NCBI RefSeq assembly: GCF_018619335.1
Contig: NZ_JAHHDX010000155.1
Location: 1 to 60,165 of the forward strand
Source: Alteromonas sp. ALT199
GTDB lineage: Bacteria > Pseudomonadota > Gammaproteobacteria > Enterobacterales > Alteromonadaceae
Direction of reading: 5' to 3'
DNA: 60,165 nucleotides
Position 1 is the first letter of the stretch. Each line of letters starts with the position of its first letter. The notes below the pieces were generated by a model, which searched no databases, was not told where the DNA came from, and saw nothing but the letters and a program-made list of their open reading frames with translations. A program made the position numbers and the translations under genes. Shown in pieces: positions 1 through 10,051 of this stretch.

Positions 1-13
1 ATTGACACTAATA

Positions 14-46
14 TAAAAAATGCCAGTAAACAACGCTGAATGGCAC
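14..46 (-). terminator. Probable intrinsic terminator after guaA
   Basis: Read on the minus strand, TGCCA and TGGCA arms flank a loop of about 15 nt and are followed at once by a run of six T. It lies about 35 nt beyond the guaA stop codon, so it would end the guaBA transcript. The stem is short, so strength is uncertain. Confidence 0.5.
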
Positions 47-80
47 TATATTAGATTTTGTAAAGTATACGATTTAGATA

Positions 81-1658
81 CTATTCCCACTCAATCGTAG
101 CAGGTGGCTTACCAGAAATGTCGTAAACTACACGGCTAATGCCGTCGACCTCGTTAATAATACGGTTTGATACTTTACCTAAGAAGTCGTATGGCAAATG
201 AGCCCAGTGAGCCGTCATGAAGTCGATAGTCTCTACCGCGCGAAGGCTTACTACCCAATCGTATTTACGCGCATCACCCATTACGCCTACAGAGCGCACT
301 GGAAGGAATACGGTAAACGCTTGGCTTACTTTTTGATACAAATCTGCTGCGTATAGCTCTTCAATAAAGATAGCGTCAGCACGACGTAGAAGGTCGCAAT
401 ATTCTTTCTTTATTTCACCAAGTACGCGAACGCCAAGGCCCGGGCCAGGGAATGGATGACGGTAAAGCATGTCATAAGGTAAGCCTAGCTCGAGGCCTAT
501 CTTGCGTACTTCATCTTTAAATAGCTCACGCAGTGGCTCAACAAGACCCAGCTCCATATCTTCAGGAAGACCGCCTACATTGTGGTGCGACTTAATTACG
601 TGCGCCTTACCGGTTGCTGAACCCGCTGACTCAATCACGTCTGGGTAGATAGTACCTTGTGCTAACCATTTTGCGTTCTCAAGCTTGCTCGCTTCTTCGT
701 CGAATACACGAACGAACTCATTTCCGATAGCTTTACGCTTAAGCTCTGGGTCTTCAATGCCTTTTAAGCGGTCTAGAAAACGCTCTTCGGCATCGACACG
801 GATAATATTTAAACCAAAGTGGTCACCAAACATTTCCATAACCTGATCCGCTTCATTAAGGCGCAGTAATCCGTTATCTACAAATACGCAGGTAAGGTTT
901 TTACCAATAGCACGGTGAAGCAACATAGCCGTTACTGAAGAGTCTACGCCGCCCGATAAACCTAATATGACGCGCTCATCACCTACTTTTTCTTTAATAC
1001 GCTCAATAGCATCGTCAATAATTGCGCCAGCTGTCCATAGCTTTTCACACTTACAAATATCCATTACAAAGTTAGTAAGTAACCGCATACCTTGGCGTGT
1101 GTGGGTCACTTCTGGGTGAAACTGCACCCCGTAAAATTGCTTTTCTTCGTTATACATCGCCGCGTGCGGGCATGAAGCCGTTTGCGCAATGGTTTCAAAC
1201 CCTTCAGGAATAGCTGCTACTTTATCGCCGTGGCTCATCCACACGTCAAGAAGCGCCGCACCATTATCGCCAATTGCATCTTCAATTTTATCTAGCAGAG
1301 GGCTTGGTTTAATCACTTCTACTTGTGCATAACCAAATTCACGCTTATCTGAGCCCAGTACGCCACCGCCTAACTGGTGCGCCATAGTTTGCATGCCATA
1401 GCACACGCCTAACACAGGCACGCCGGCTTCAAACACATACTCTGGTGCTCGCGGTGAGCCTTTTTCGGTTACTGACTCTGGTCCGCCAGATAAGATAATC
1501 CCTTGAGGATTAAATTCGCGGATTTGTTCTTCGGTCACATCCCAAGCCCAAAGCTCGCAGTAAACGCCGATTTCGCGAACACGACGTGCTATTAACTGCG
1601 TGTATTGCGAGCCAAAATCCAAAATAAGTATGCGTTGGTCGTGGATATTTGTGGTCAT
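81..1658 (-). CDS. guaA: GMP synthase (glutamine-hydrolysing)
   Basis: Converts XMP, ATP and glutamine to GMP in the cytoplasm, the last step of de novo guanine nucleotide synthesis. The 525-aa length is typical of the single-chain bacterial enzyme. The N-terminal class I glutamine amidotransferase domain (about 8-200) shows the nucleophile elbow GVCYG with Cys86 and the His181/Glu183 pair in FHPEV. The ATP pyrophosphatase domain follows, with P-loop SGGVDSS at 235-241, and then the C-terminal dimerisation domain with conserved motif [10 protein letters not shown] and the [10 protein letters not shown] terminus. It lies 70 nt downstream of guaB on the same strand, the classical guaBA order, with a hairpin between the two genes that may tune guaA relative to guaB. 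The protein looks intact. Confidence 0.98.
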   Translation of the reverse strand: MTTNIHDQRILILDFGSQYTQLIARRVREIGVYCELWAWDVTEEQIREFNPQGIILSGGPESVTEKGSPRAPEYVFEAGVPVLGVCYGMQTMAHQLGGGVLGSDKREFGYAQVEVIKPSPLLDKIEDAIGDNGAALLDVWMSHGDKVAAIPEGFETIAQTASCPHAAMYNEEKQFYGVQFHPEVTHTRQGMRLLTNFVMDICKCEKLWTAGAIIDDAIERIKEKVGDERVILGLSGGVDSSVTAMLLHRAIGKNLTCVFVDNGLLRLNEADQVMEMFGDHFGLNIIRVDAEERFLDRLKGIEDPELKRKAIGNEFVRVFDEEASKLENAKWLAQGTIYPDVIESAGSATGKAHVIKSHHNVGGLPEDMELGLVEPLRELFKDEVRKIGLELGLPYDMLYRHPFPGPGLGVRVLGEIKKEYCDLLRRADAIFIEELYAADLYQKVSQAFTVFLPVRSVGVMGDARKYDWVVSLRAVETIDFMTAHWAHLPYDFLGKVSNRIINEVDGISRVVYDISGKPPATIEWE

Positions 1659-1691
1659 GTTTTATTTTTACCCGTTAAATAAAAGAACAAA

Positions 1692-1710
1692 GGCTGGTGT
1701 AGTACCAGCC
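1692..1710 (-). terminator. Hairpin between guaB and guaA (attenuator or partial terminator)
   Basis: Perfect 7-bp arms (GGCTGGT and ACCAGCC) with a 5-nt loop. On the minus strand they are followed by a T-rich stretch (TTTGTTCTTTTATTT). It starts 19 nt after the guaB stop and precedes guaA, so it could terminate part of the guaB transcripts or stabilise the upstream mRNA. Confidence 0.55.
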
Positions 1711-1728
1711 TCGCAGTCGTCGGTCGCC

Positions 1729-3198
1729 TTAACCTAAGCGGTAGTTTGGCGCTTCTTTAGTAATGCTTACATCGTGTACGTGGCTCTCGCCCATTCCAGC
1801 TGAGGTCACGCGCACAAATTGCGCTTTGGTATTCATCTGTTCGATGGTAGCGCAGCCTGTTAAGCCCATAGCTGAACGCAAGCCGCCCATTTGCTGATGG
1901 ATTATATTTGCAATAGGCCCTTTATACGCTACGCGACCTTCAATGCCTTCCGGTACTAATTTCTCTGCGTTGTCTGAGTCTTGGAAATAACGGTCTGACG
2001 AACCATGGCTTTGATCCATAGCGCCTAGCGAACCCATTCCGCGATATGATTTGTAATAACGGCCTTGGAATAATTCGACTTCACCCGGTGCTTCTTCAGT
2101 ACCCGCCAGCATGCTGCCAACCATTACACAGCTTGCACCCGCAGCTAATGCTTTTGCAATGTCACCAGAAAAACGAATTCCGCCGTCGGCGATAACAGGA
2201 ATGTCTGTATCTTTCAGTGCTTCTACTGCGTCAGATACCGCAGTAATTTGAGGTACACCACAACCGGTTACAATACGAGTAGTACAAATAGAACCAGGGC
2301 CGATACCCACTTTAACTGCATCTACGCCTGCGTCGGCCAATGCTTTTGCACCATCACCCGTTGCCACGTTACCCGCAATAATTTGTACATCAGGATAGTC
2401 AGCACGTACTTTCTTAACGCGGTCGATTACACCTTGTGAATGACCATGCGATGTATCGATAAGCAATACGTCAACACCTGCGTCAACCAATAATGCGATG
2501 CGCTCATCCGTACCGGCGCCAACACTAACCGCAGCACCAACACGAAGACGCCCTAATTCGTCCTTACATGCATTCGGCTTATTTTCTGCTTTTTGGAAAT
2601 CTTTAACGGTGATTAGGCCTGTCAGCTTAAAGGCGTCATCAACAACAAGAATTTTTTCAATGCGGTGTTCGTGCATAAGATCTAGCACAACATCAGAACT
2701 TGCACCTTCTTTAACGGTAACCAGATCATCCTTACCGGTCATCACGTTGCTAATAGGAAGGTTTAAGCGTTTTTCAAAGCGAAGATCACGGCCTGTCACA
2801 ATACCAATAAGGTTGTTCTCTTTATCAGTTACCGGAAAGCCTGAGTAGCCTAGACGCTTTGAAAGTGTAATTACGTCACCTATAGTTGCATCTTTGTCTA
2901 CCGTCACTGGATCAGATACCACACCACTTTCGTATTTCTTAACTTCACGTACGTGTTTGGCTTGCTCTTCAGGCTTCATATTTTTGTGAATGAAACCAAT
3001 ACCACCCTCTTGAGCTAGCGCTATCGCTAGACGGGCTTCAGAAACCGTGTCCATGGCAGCAGACACCATTGGGATATTTAACGTTACACCGCGTGTAAGA
3101 CGGGTTTGTAAGTTAGCAGTATGAGGGAGGACGGTCGAGTGGCCGGGAACCAGCAACACATCGTCGAACGTCAGGGCTTCTTGGATGATACGTAGCAT
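1729..3198 (-). CDS. guaB: IMP dehydrogenase
   Basis: NAD-dependent oxidation of IMP to XMP, the first committed step to GMP. The start is set at the ATG giving [14 protein letters not shown], the family's usual N-terminus and the usual 489-aa length. The open frame runs about 108 codons further upstream, but that part overlaps divergent xseA and has no family similarity. A TIM barrel is interrupted by a CBS pair at roughly residues 93-205. The catalytic loop [11 protein letters not shown] places the nucleophile at Cys305. The monovalent-cation and flap region with RGMGSLGAM follows, and the C-terminus is complete. First gene of guaBA, divergent from xseA across about 100 bp. A 6-bp inverted repeat lies in its leader. 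Confidence 0.97.
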   Translation of the reverse strand: MLRIIQEALTFDDVLLVPGHSTVLPHTANLQTRLTRGVTLNIPMVSAAMDTVSEARLAIALAQEGGIGFIHKNMKPEEQAKHVREVKKYESGVVSDPVTVDKDATIGDVITLSKRLGYSGFPVTDKENNLIGIVTGRDLRFEKRLNLPISNVMTGKDDLVTVKEGASSDVVLDLMHEHRIEKILVVDDAFKLTGLITVKDFQKAENKPNACKDELGRLRVGAAVSVGAGTDERIALLVDAGVDVLLIDTSHGHSQGVIDRVKKVRADYPDVQIIAGNVATGDGAKALADAGVDAVKVGIGPGSICTTRIVTGCGVPQITAVSDAVEALKDTDIPVIADGGIRFSGDIAKALAAGASCVMVGSMLAGTEEAPGEVELFQGRYYKSYRGMGSLGAMDQSHGSSDRYFQDSDNAEKLVPEGIEGRVAYKGPIANIIHQQMGGLRSAMGLTGCATIEQMNTKAQFVRVTSAGMGESHVHDVSITKEAPNYRLG

Positions 3199-3225
3199 GC
3201 AACAACACCTATTCAGTTGAGGGTT

Positions 3226-3240
3226 AATTGCGGCGCAATT
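3226..3240. promoter_or_regulatory. Inverted repeat in the guaB/xseA divergent leader
   Basis: AATTGC, three bases (GGC), then GCAATT, lying 28 nt before the guaB start and within the divergent guaB/xseA interval. It does not match the PurR box. It might be an operator or just an mRNA leader hairpin; no function can be assigned from sequence. Confidence 0.3.
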
Positions 3241-3298
3241 GTAGTGTTTTTTGTTTTTCAGGTAAACTCTAAATGTATTAAACCCTGTGATTTTTTTT

Positions 3299-4651
3299 AT
3301 GTTTACAAATTCGCCATCTACCTCACGACAAATTTTAACAGTTACCAAGCTAAATCGTTTAGCCAGAACCGTATTGGAGGGCGAGGTCGGCCTCGTTTGG
3401 CTATCGGCCGAAATATCCAACTTTGTGGCAGCGGCGTCAGGGCATTGGTATTTCACGCTGAAAGACAATAAAGCGCAAGTACGCGCAGCCATGTTTAAAG
3501 GCTCAAATCGCAACGTTCGCATTCGCCCTAAAGAAGGCGATAAGATTCTAGTGCGAGCCTCTGTAGGGCTTTATGAAGCGCGCGGCGACTATCAACTGGT
3601 TGTTGAGCATATGGAAAGCGATGGTGAAGGTGCACTTAAGCAAGCGTTCGAAGCTTTAAAGTTTAAACTAAACAATGAAGGTTTGTTCGATGCAACTAAC
3701 AAGCGTCCTCTACCTGAACGTATTAATCGTATTGGCGTTATAACTTCATCAAGCGGCGCAGCACTTCACGATGTCTTAAGTGTACTAAAGCGCAGAAGCC
3801 CGCAGACTGAAATTATATTATATCCATCTATGGTACAGGGTGAAACCGCGGCTCTACAGCTAATTAGTGCGTTAAGAACTGCCAACAGACGTGCAGAAGT
3901 TGATTTACTCTTACTAACGCGAGGTGGTGGTTCACTAGAAGATTTGTGGTGTTTTAATGATGAACGCTTAGCCAGAGAAGTTGCTGCTAGTGCCCTGCCT
4001 ATTGTCAGTGCCGTAGGACACGAAGTAGATTTTACCATTAGTGACTTTGTTGCCGATGTACGCGCCCCTACCCCCTCCGCGGCTGCAGAAATCTTAAGCC
4101 AGGACTCTACAGCCCTTTACCAAACGTTGAACCAGCAAAAGCAACGTTTAGCAAGAGCAATACATCAGTACCTTCAAGCTAGTCAGCAGCAGTTGGTATT
4201 AAAAAAGCAACGTTTAGGTGCATTGCATCCACAAAACCGTATACAGTCTCAGTGGCAAACATTAGACAGGCTGCAACTTCGGTTAACCCATAAAATGCAA
4301 AACGACGTGGCAAAAGCAGAAAAACACCTGCATGCACTAGAGTACAGATTAAACCAACAATCACCATCGGCAAATGTTGCTCGCGCGAAAGACAAACTGA
4401 ATTACGCGAACACTAAGCTAATTTCTAGTATGCATGCGCTAATTAAGGATAAGAAAACTGAACTTGGCAGTAAAGTAAGCCTCTTACAATCAGTAAGCCC
4501 TCTTTCAACACTCGCCCGTGGTTATAGTATTACGTTTACCGATAAAACAGCCATAAATAGCTTGGATAAAGTAAATGTTGGAGATGAAATAAAGTCTCGA
4601 GTGACTGATGGGGAGATAACCAGTACAGTGACAAATATTCAGCGGCAATAG
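3299..4651 (+). CDS. xseA: Exodeoxyribonuclease VII large subunit
   Basis: Catalytic subunit of ExoVII, a metal-independent single-strand nuclease that trims ssDNA in repair and recombination. It needs the small subunit XseB, which is not in this window. The 450-aa product has the N-terminal OB-fold (about 10-110), the catalytic domain with conserved [11 protein letters not shown] (207-217) and [20 protein letters not shown] (from 239), and a long helical C-terminal region that carries the XseB-binding coiled coil. I place the start at the ATG at 3299. An in-frame GTG four codons upstream (3287) is an alternative, and neither has a clear Shine-Dalgarno. Divergence from guaB is a conserved arrangement. 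Confidence 0.95.
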   Translation: MFTNSPSTSRQILTVTKLNRLARTVLEGEVGLVWLSAEISNFVAAASGHWYFTLKDNKAQVRAAMFKGSNRNVRIRPKEGDKILVRASVGLYEARGDYQLVVEHMESDGEGALKQAFEALKFKLNNEGLFDATNKRPLPERINRIGVITSSSGAALHDVLSVLKRRSPQTEIILYPSMVQGETAALQLISALRTANRRAEVDLLLLTRGGGSLEDLWCFNDERLAREVAASALPIVSAVGHEVDFTISDFVADVRAPTPSAAAEILSQDSTALYQTLNQQKQRLARAIHQYLQASQQQLVLKKQRLGALHPQNRIQSQWQTLDRLQLRLTHKMQNDVAKAEKHLHALEYRLNQQSPSANVARAKDKLNYANTKLISSMHALIKDKKTELGSKVSLLQSVSPLSTLARGYSITFTDKTAINSLDKVNVGDEIKSRVTDGEITSTVTNIQRQ

Positions 4652-4666
4652 GTAGCTTTTAATTTT

Positions 4667-5830
4667 ATGCCCGTTCATGTAATAAACAATTCGTTTTACA
4701 ATTTGCACCTGCGGGCTCGCGAATGTTTCAGCGACGCATTTATCAATGTAGCAAAGCGAACAACTTTGCTATTTCTTTCCTTTTTTACCTTAACAAACTT
4801 ATCTGGCCAAGCTTGGGCGTCTTCTGTAAATCAAGGTGTTTCAGTTTTCTCGACCTACCCTAGCCAAAATCTAGTGAAATCCTGCCATTTACAACAGGAA
4901 CTCACTTTTACAGAGTCAGTGCATGCAGATAAAGCCAGCCTTTGTCTAGAAGATGCTATTTCTCCAGAGAGCTTTATTGAAGAACTTAGCAAGTCTGGCG
5001 AATTTAGCAATCTTCTACCCTATGGCGAGGGCAACGATTACGAGTTGCTCATCGCTAATGTTGGTGTCGCGCCCGGTGAACATGAAGGAGATGCTAAGCA
5101 GTTCGCTGAATTCACGCTGCAATGGCGAGGAATTGAAATTGATTCTAAGGCGTTCGACAGTAAAGTAATAAAAAATGATAGCAGTAGCCAAGACAGTCAT
5201 TATGCAAAAAGTGAAGCACACTTATTAGTTTATCGTTGGCTTGAACATGTTAAACAAGCAAGATTGTTCACCAGTCAGTTCTTATTTCAAGCACTTGAAG
5301 CGAGTAATTATGACGTCGCACTAGAGGTACCTGACACAATTGGTGAATTCACAAAATTGGATACCCAGCTTTTTTCAGACCCTTTTAGCGGCGCAATCAC
5401 TCGCTACACCCATCCAGATTTTGAGGATGCATTAGTCGATGTTACTGTCTATCCATTTTTATCTCAGTTGGCTTTAGAAGAGAGTGTGTTATTGCCGAAG
5501 CAATTGGAAAATGACTTACAAAAGGCTTCAGCAACTGCCGAGCTACAGCAGTTAACCTTATCTCAAGTTAATCCTGCATCACATTATACGGTAAATAGCG
5601 TCGTATCTGGATGGAGACTGGGGCTGAGTGCGACCTCAGAAGTATCGCCCACGATCTTCGCGACGACCTATGTATTTAAGCAACAAGATAAAATCGTAAA
5701 AGTGTCTACCACCTTTCCATCTGACTTTTCAGACACCATTGTCAATCAATTGATTGTACAGATTAAAGTGCCGCAAGAGTCTGAAATGATGAAAAAAGTT
5801 CGCTTGTTACTTTTGGAAAGTCAGCGCTAG
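4667..5830 (+). CDS. Hypothetical exported protein
   Basis: 387 aa, not assigned to any family I know. The N-terminus has a long n-region, then a hydrophobic stretch (about residues 32-45) ending in GQAWA, a good signal peptidase I site near residue 50. The mature protein is therefore likely periplasmic or outer-membrane associated. The rest is soluble-looking and acidic, with no obvious catalytic motif, repeat or further membrane segment. It starts 15 nt after the xseA stop and is probably co-transcribed with it. The 22-residue lead before the signal hydrophobic core suggests the real start could be a later non-ATG codon. Its last four bases overlap the end of a candidate small ORF on the other strand. 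Confidence 0.75.
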   Translation: MPVHVINNSFYNLHLRARECFSDAFINVAKRTTLLFLSFFTLTNLSGQAWASSVNQGVSVFSTYPSQNLVKSCHLQQELTFTESVHADKASLCLEDAISPESFIEELSKSGEFSNLLPYGEGNDYELLIANVGVAPGEHEGDAKQFAEFTLQWRGIEIDSKAFDSKVIKNDSSSQDSHYAKSEAHLLVYRWLEHVKQARLFTSQFLFQALEASNYDVALEVPDTIGEFTKLDTQLFSDPFSGAITRYTHPDFEDALVDVTVYPFLSQLALEESVLLPKQLENDLQKASATAELQQLTLSQVNPASHYTVNSVVSGWRLGLSATSEVSPTIFATTYVFKQQDKIVKVSTTFPSDFSDTIVNQLIVQIKVPQESEMMKKVRLLLLESQR

Positions 5831-6006
5831 GCTTTTTTCACTCTACGTCGCTTGCCCAGCAATAACTTCAACTTTGACTTTTCTTCTTTGCCACTGTTGA
5901 GAATATGGATTTTTTGCTGCTCCTGTGGTTTATACCTATCAAACCAGTTGTACATTTGATTTTTTTGCAATGGTATAGCGATGTTTCGCAATTTTTCTAC
6001 TGACAA
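5827..6006 (-). CDS. Candidate small basic protein (59 aa, TTG start)
   Basis: A minus-strand frame that lacks an ATG at its beginning. It starts at a TTG five bases after a GGAG Shine-Dalgarno and runs 59 codons to TAG. The product has an ordinary amphipathic N-terminal half (MSVEKLRNIAIPLQKNQMYN), a middle rich in Lys, Glu and Gln, and a very basic C-terminus (GKRRRVKKA), suggesting nucleic-acid or membrane-surface contact. It converges on the exported protein gene and overlaps its stop by four bases. The balanced composition and well-placed ribosome site favour a real gene. No family is recognised, and a GTG/ATG-only gene finder would miss it. Confidence 0.5.
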   Translation of the reverse strand: MSVEKLRNIAIPLQKNQMYNWFDRYKPQEQQKIHILNSGKEEKSKLKLLLGKRRRVKKA

Positions 6007-6322
6007 AGTGTCTCCAAAACGCTGTTAGTTTTTAGCTAATCTGAATACGCTTGCAAAAAAGGCTCCACAACTTACTGATGAAATGCCCCCATAGTTCTTC
6101 AAAGGTGAGCGACTAGAGACAAGGAGAAACTCGAAGAGGGTGAAAAGAGCACAAGGGAAAAAATACAATTTACTTGTAGATATTGCCCAGTAAATTCGAC
6201 TAAAAAGCAGATACTTAATCGAACAAAAAGGCATGTCGGAGCAGCATAAAATTAGTTCAGCACTTAATTCATACTTCAACTAATACGGCTTTGGTTTCAC
6301 TTAGAAATTAGAAAGAGATATA
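6007..6322. other. Intergenic stretch with no convincing gene
   Basis: About 315 bases between the small TTG ORF and the der terminator. A minus-strand open frame of 84 codons at 6025-6279 has a Cys/Phe/Leu-rich, random-looking translation and no ribosome binding site, so I do not call it. No tandem repeat or strong hairpin was seen here. Confidence 0.5.
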
Positions 6323-6352
6323 GCGCTACTTCAACTAAAATAGAAGCAGCGC
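6323..6352 (-). terminator. Hairpin terminator after der
   Basis: Ten-base arms GCGCTACTTC and GAAGCAGCGC (plus strand) with a 10-nt loop. Read on the minus strand the single mismatch becomes a G-U pair, so the RNA stem is continuous in the der direction. It lies 16 nt after the der stop and is followed by a moderately U-rich stretch. Confidence 0.6.
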
Positions 6353-6367
6353 CCATTTCTTTTAGCT

Positions 6368-7813
6368 TTATTTTTTATCTTTATAAAAAGACATCATTCG
6401 GCGACGCTTACGCTGTTGCGCCAATGTCAGATTAGCCTTTTTACCTTCAAACGGGTTGTTACCTTCTCTAAATTCAATCTTGATCGGTGTGCCCATTATT
6501 TCTAGTGCTTTTCTAAAATAATTCATCAAGAAACGTTTATAAGAGTTCGGTAAGTCATCTACCTGGTTACCATGAATAACGATAACTGGCGGGTTGTAAC
6601 CGCCCGCATGAGCATACTTCATTTTGACACGACGACCTCGAACCAGCGGAGGCTGATGGTCATCCTGCGCCATTTCCATAATTTGAGTTAGCAGTGCAGT
6701 GTTAATTCGCTTAGTCGCACTCATGTACGCTTCTTGCACTGACTCAAACAGATTGCCTACACCAGAGCCATGTAGCGCTGAAATAAAATGAATGCGGGCA
6801 AAGTCAATAAAGCCAAGACGACGGTCCATCTCGCGCTTAATGTCATCTTTGACGTCCGTACTTAGCCCATCCCACTTGTTCACAGCAACTACTAATGAAC
6901 GTCCGGAGTTAAGTACAAAACCTAATAAGCTCAAGTCTTGATCGGTGATACCTTCTCTAGCATCAATAACGAGCAATACAACGTTTGCTTCTTCAATCGC
7001 TTGAAGGGTTTTTACAATTGAGAATTTCTCAACTGCTTCACTTATCTTCCTGCGCTTTCTCACGCCCGCAGTGTCAATAAGAACGTATTCTCGCTCGTCC
7101 CTTTCCATCGGAATATAAACGCTGTCGCGGGTTGTACCAGGCATATCGAATACAACGACACGCTCTTCACCCAAAATACGGTTTGTAAGCGTCGATTTAC
7201 CTACGTTAGGCTTTCCTACGATAGCGAGCTTAATAGGCAACTCTTGCAAGCGTTGACGCTGGGTTTCAGCATCCTCTTCTTCCTCTGGCTCTTCGTCGAC
7301 TATTTCCATATCAGGAAAGTCTAGTTCAAGGGGCTTTAAGGAGTCTTGCAGTAATTGGCTAATACCTCTTCCGTGGGCCGCTGCAATTTGCTTTATTTCA
7401 CCCAAACCTAAAGAGTAAAATTCCGCGCTTTCGCTATCGCCATCAATACCATCGACTTTGTTTGCCACAACAAACACTTTTTTGTTTATGCGCCTGAGGT
7501 GATCAGCAATCCCTTGATCGGCTGGCAGCAAACCTGCTCGTGCGTCAACCAAGAATAAAACAACATCAGCTTCTTCAATCGCCAATAAAGACTGCTGCGC
7601 CATTTCAGCATCAATGCCTTCTTCATCGCCTGTAATACCGCCGGTATCAACAACAATGAACTGGCGTTTTTCAAACTTCGCTTGGCCGTATTTACGGTCG
7701 CGAGTTAACCCCGGGTAATCGGCAACAAGTGCATCACGGGTATTAGTAAGGCGATTAAACAAGGTTGATTTGCCAACATTAGGGCGGCCAACCAAAGCAA
7801 CAACGGGTAACAT
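6368..7813 (-). CDS. der: Ribosome biogenesis GTPase Der (EngA)
   Basis: Essential double GTPase that acts in 50S subunit maturation. 481 aa with two tandem G domains: first P-loop GRPNVGKS (9-16), DTGG at 56-59 and NKVD at 118-121; second P-loop GKPNVGKS (200-207), DTAG at 247-250 and NKWD at 312-315. The domains are joined by an acidic linker (about 170-190, [10 protein letters not shown]). A C-terminal KH-like domain ends in a basic tail ([16 protein letters not shown]). It has its own upstream sigma70-like promoter at 7944-7972 with a leader of about 125 nt, and is bounded by terminators on both sides. It follows bamB as in other gammaproteobacteria. Confidence 0.97.
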   Translation of the reverse strand: MLPVVALVGRPNVGKSTLFNRLTNTRDALVADYPGLTRDRKYGQAKFEKRQFIVVDTGGITGDEEGIDAEMAQQSLLAIEEADVVLFLVDARAGLLPADQGIADHLRRINKKVFVVANKVDGIDGDSESAEFYSLGLGEIKQIAAAHGRGISQLLQDSLKPLELDFPDMEIVDEEPEEEEDAETQRQRLQELPIKLAIVGKPNVGKSTLTNRILGEERVVVFDMPGTTRDSVYIPMERDEREYVLIDTAGVRKRRKISEAVEKFSIVKTLQAIEEANVVLLVIDAREGITDQDLSLLGFVLNSGRSLVVAVNKWDGLSTDVKDDIKREMDRRLGFIDFARIHFISALHGSGVGNLFESVQEAYMSATKRINTALLTQIMEMAQDDHQPPLVRGRRVKMKYAHAGGYNPPVIVIHGNQVDDLPNSYKRFLMNYFRKALEIMGTPIKIEFREGNNPFEGKKANLTLAQQRKRRRMMSFYKDKK

Positions 7814-7943
7814 TTATCAGATCCTAAGGGTCATGAAAGCGAAAAAAGCATAAGCCATACTCACCGTGTACTGTATAAGCAACGTTTGGAAAATTAACTC
7901 TCTAACGATTGGTGATTTGCATGAGGCTTTTGAGAATGGGCGC

Positions 7944-7972
7944 ATTATACCTTGTTCACTACCTAATACCAA
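7944..7972 (-). promoter_or_regulatory. Sigma70 promoter for der
   Basis: On the minus strand: TTGGTA, a 17-bp spacer, then a perfect TATAAT. The expected transcript start is about 125 nt upstream of the der start codon and downstream of the bamB terminator, so der can be expressed independently. Confidence 0.65.
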
Positions 7973-8044
7973 TGTAGTTCAGTACGACCGACAAAGATCG
8001 TTTAGGGTGGCCATATTAGCGTGCACCAAAAGATAAAACAGTTT

Positions 8045-8081
8045 ATAAAAAAGGCGCTTCAGGTAGAATCTCAAACGCCTT
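8045..8081 (-). terminator. Intrinsic terminator after bamB
   Basis: Nine-base arms (AAGGCGTTT with AAGCGCCTT on the minus strand, one G-U pair) followed by a T-rich run. It lies about 32 nt past the bamB stop and closes the ispG/hisS-yfgM-bamB transcription unit. Confidence 0.8.
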
Positions 8082-8112
8082 CTAAAAATTTTACTTGTTG
8101 AGCTAGATAGAC

Positions 8113-9372
8113 CTAGTTCGGAGCCCGTACTGAAGCCACTACCCCATTTCTCGTTACCGTAACAATGCTACTGTCAACGTTAAGTGGTGCAGCAAAAATG
8201 GCGTCATCTTCGTCATCGCCGCCTACATCTAGACGAGCTACCACCTCACCGGTTTCTTGTTCAATCCAATGTAAGAAACCCCAGTTGTCACCCACAACGA
8301 TATGCTCACCCACAGGGGTTGCTGCCGTTAGTGAACGCTGTTTAAGTAAGCCTTGAGACCACAGCTCTACACCGTTTCGTCTATCAAGGGCATAAACGTT
8401 AGAGTTATTGTCTACAACAAAGATTTTGTTTCCATCAATGTTCAGGTTTCTAAATGAGGCGTATTCACGCTTCCAAATAACGCGACCAGAACGAAGTTCT
8501 ACGGCCGCCAATGTACCATTATACGAGACGGTGTAAATAGTGCCGCCAAACAAAACTGGTGTGGTATCGATATCAACAATACGTTCTAATTCTGTTGCGC
8601 CCGACGGAGTGGCGATAACGGTTTCCCATGCAAGTACGCCGGTTTCGATAAGGTTTACCTGAATTTTACCGGTAGGAGTACCCACAATTGAGCCGCCGTT
8701 AGACGCGATTGGCCCAGAGATACCGCGAAGTGTCAACGGAGGCGTATCGCCCTCGTGTCGCCACACCTGCTCACCGGTTCGCGTATTAAAACCAAACAAG
8801 CTTCCAGCACCTGTATTGACCACAAGAATGCCTTCATCAGCAGCTGGTGCAGCCAGAATTTCACCAGGTACAGTCGCTTCCCACACAAGCTCACCAGTTT
8901 CAGCGTCCATTGCCGCTACATATCCATTTTCAGTGCCAATGAATACGTGTCTGTCAGCTACTGCAATACCACCAATACGCGCCGTTTCACCGCTACGCCA
9001 AAGCTTAGTGACCGAGCTTAACATGCCTTCAGAACGAAATTGTGCGAAGTCTTTTTCCCACAATACTTTTCCCGTTTCAGGCTCCATCGCCACAACAACA
9101 CCATGACGGTCTGCGGCGTATAGCTTGTTGTAGGCATAAACAGGACGAAGACGTGAGAAGTAATGGTCAACGCCATCACCAATATCACGGTCCCATACTA
9201 ATTGAGGTGTAAACTTAGCCTCAATAGGCTTTAAACGACGAATTTCTAATTCTTCGTCATCTGCAAACCAATCTGAAATAGTTGTACAGCCAGACATTGT
9301 GATAGACACCGCGAGTGCCATACCTATCGTGCGAGCAAATCGACCTTTACGGCCACACGTGTTGTGAAACAA
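8113..9372 (-). CDS. bamB: Outer membrane assembly lipoprotein BamB
   Basis: Beta-propeller lipoprotein of the BAM complex that helps insert beta-barrel proteins into the outer membrane. The product is 419 aa. The N-terminus has a basic region, a hydrophobic stretch and the lipobox MSGC with Cys29 as the lipidated residue. The mature part has repeated PQQ-type blades (for example EPETGKVLWEKDF, DAETGELVWEA, NTRTGEQVWRHEG, DRRNGVELWSQG, EQETGEVVARLDV). The start codon is TTG, supported by AGAGGT eight bases before it. It lies 46 nt after yfgM, in the conserved hisS-yfgM-bamB-der order, and is followed by a strong terminator. Confidence 0.96.
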   Translation of the reverse strand: MFHNTCGRKGRFARTIGMALAVSITMSGCTTISDWFADDEELEIRRLKPIEAKFTPQLVWDRDIGDGVDHYFSRLRPVYAYNKLYAADRHGVVVAMEPETGKVLWEKDFAQFRSEGMLSSVTKLWRSGETARIGGIAVADRHVFIGTENGYVAAMDAETGELVWEATVPGEILAAPAADEGILVVNTGAGSLFGFNTRTGEQVWRHEGDTPPLTLRGISGPIASNGGSIVGTPTGKIQVNLIETGVLAWETVIATPSGATELERIVDIDTTPVLFGGTIYTVSYNGTLAAVELRSGRVIWKREYASFRNLNIDGNKIFVVDNNSNVYALDRRNGVELWSQGLLKQRSLTAATPVGEHIVVGDNWGFLHWIEQETGEVVARLDVGGDDEDDAIFAAPLNVDSSIVTVTRNGVVASVRAPN

Positions 9373-9418
9373 ATTGCGTACCTCTTTATTATTTACACCA
9401 GCCCTATAGGGCCATCGC

Positions 9419-10039
9419 TTATTGAGCAGCAGAAACCGACAGGTTGTCTAGCTTCATTTGTAAAAGCGGATTGTTGGCATTTTTTTCTAACGCATTTGAA
9501 TAAGCTAAACGAGCATCATCAAACTTACCTTGTTTTTGATACACATCGCCTTTTAGTTCAGAAACCTCTGCGGAAAATGCGTCGTTTGTTACATTGCTAA
9601 GCGTAGACAACGCCGCGTCCAGCTGGTTCATTTCAATTTGCACGCGAGATAAACGAAGTGAAGCAAGAACTTTTAATTCATCATTTTCAGCAAAGGTAAC
9701 AACGCTATTTAAATGCGATGCTGCAGCGTCTAAGTCACCCGCATTTACCGCCTGTTTTGCCGCGAGTAGGCCCGCTATGCTGGCATAACCGCTATCTTTA
9801 TTTTCTTCAATAAACGTACTAACTTTATCTTCGCTACCATCAGTACCAAAAGTTTCAACAGCACTTTGATACGCTACCGACGCTGCTTCTTTATTTTCAA
9901 TTTGAGCTTCTGAATACGCTCGCCAGCCCCAAAGGCCACCTAGCCCGAGTGCAGCGCCTACAATAATTGCCGTGCCGTGCTCTTTCCAAAAACGCTTAAT
10001 CGCTTCTACTTGTTGTTCTTCTGTTGCGAACTGTTCCAT
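9419..10039 (-). CDS. yfgM: Inner-membrane TPR protein YfgM
   Basis: Ancillary SecYEG-associated protein, anchored in the inner membrane and facing the periplasm, where it interacts with periplasmic chaperones (known for the E. coli protein). 206 aa. It has a short cytoplasmic N-terminus, one transmembrane helix at about residues 24-42 (AIIVGAALGLGGLWGW), then helical TPR-like repeats to the end. The start is supported by GAGGA before the ATG. It lies 12 nt after hisS and upstream of bamB, an operon linking secretion and outer membrane assembly. Length and topology match the family. Confidence 0.93.
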   Translation of the reverse strand: MEQFATEEQQVEAIKRFWKEHGTAIIVGAALGLGGLWGWRAYSEAQIENKEAASVAYQSAVETFGTDGSEDKVSTFIEENKDSGYASIAGLLAAKQAVNAGDLDAAASHLNSVVTFAENDELKVLASLRLSRVQIEMNQLDAALSTLSNVTNDAFSAEVSELKGDVYQKQGKFDDARLAYSNALEKNANNPLLQMKLDNLSVSAAQ

Positions 10040-10051
10040 GATGTCCTCTAT

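Noticed and set aside
3199..3298. PurR operator in the guaB/xseA interval
   Set aside because: The only dyad seen (AATTGC/GCAATT) does not resemble the PurR box consensus.
3199..3522. N-terminal extension of guaB by about 108 codons
   Set aside because: The extra part overlaps divergent xseA and its promoter region and has no family match. [14 protein letters not shown] is the standard GuaB start.
6025..6279. 84-codon open frame on the minus strand between der and the exported protein gene
   Set aside because: Random-looking Cys/Phe/Leu-rich translation, no ribosome binding site and no recognisable similarity.
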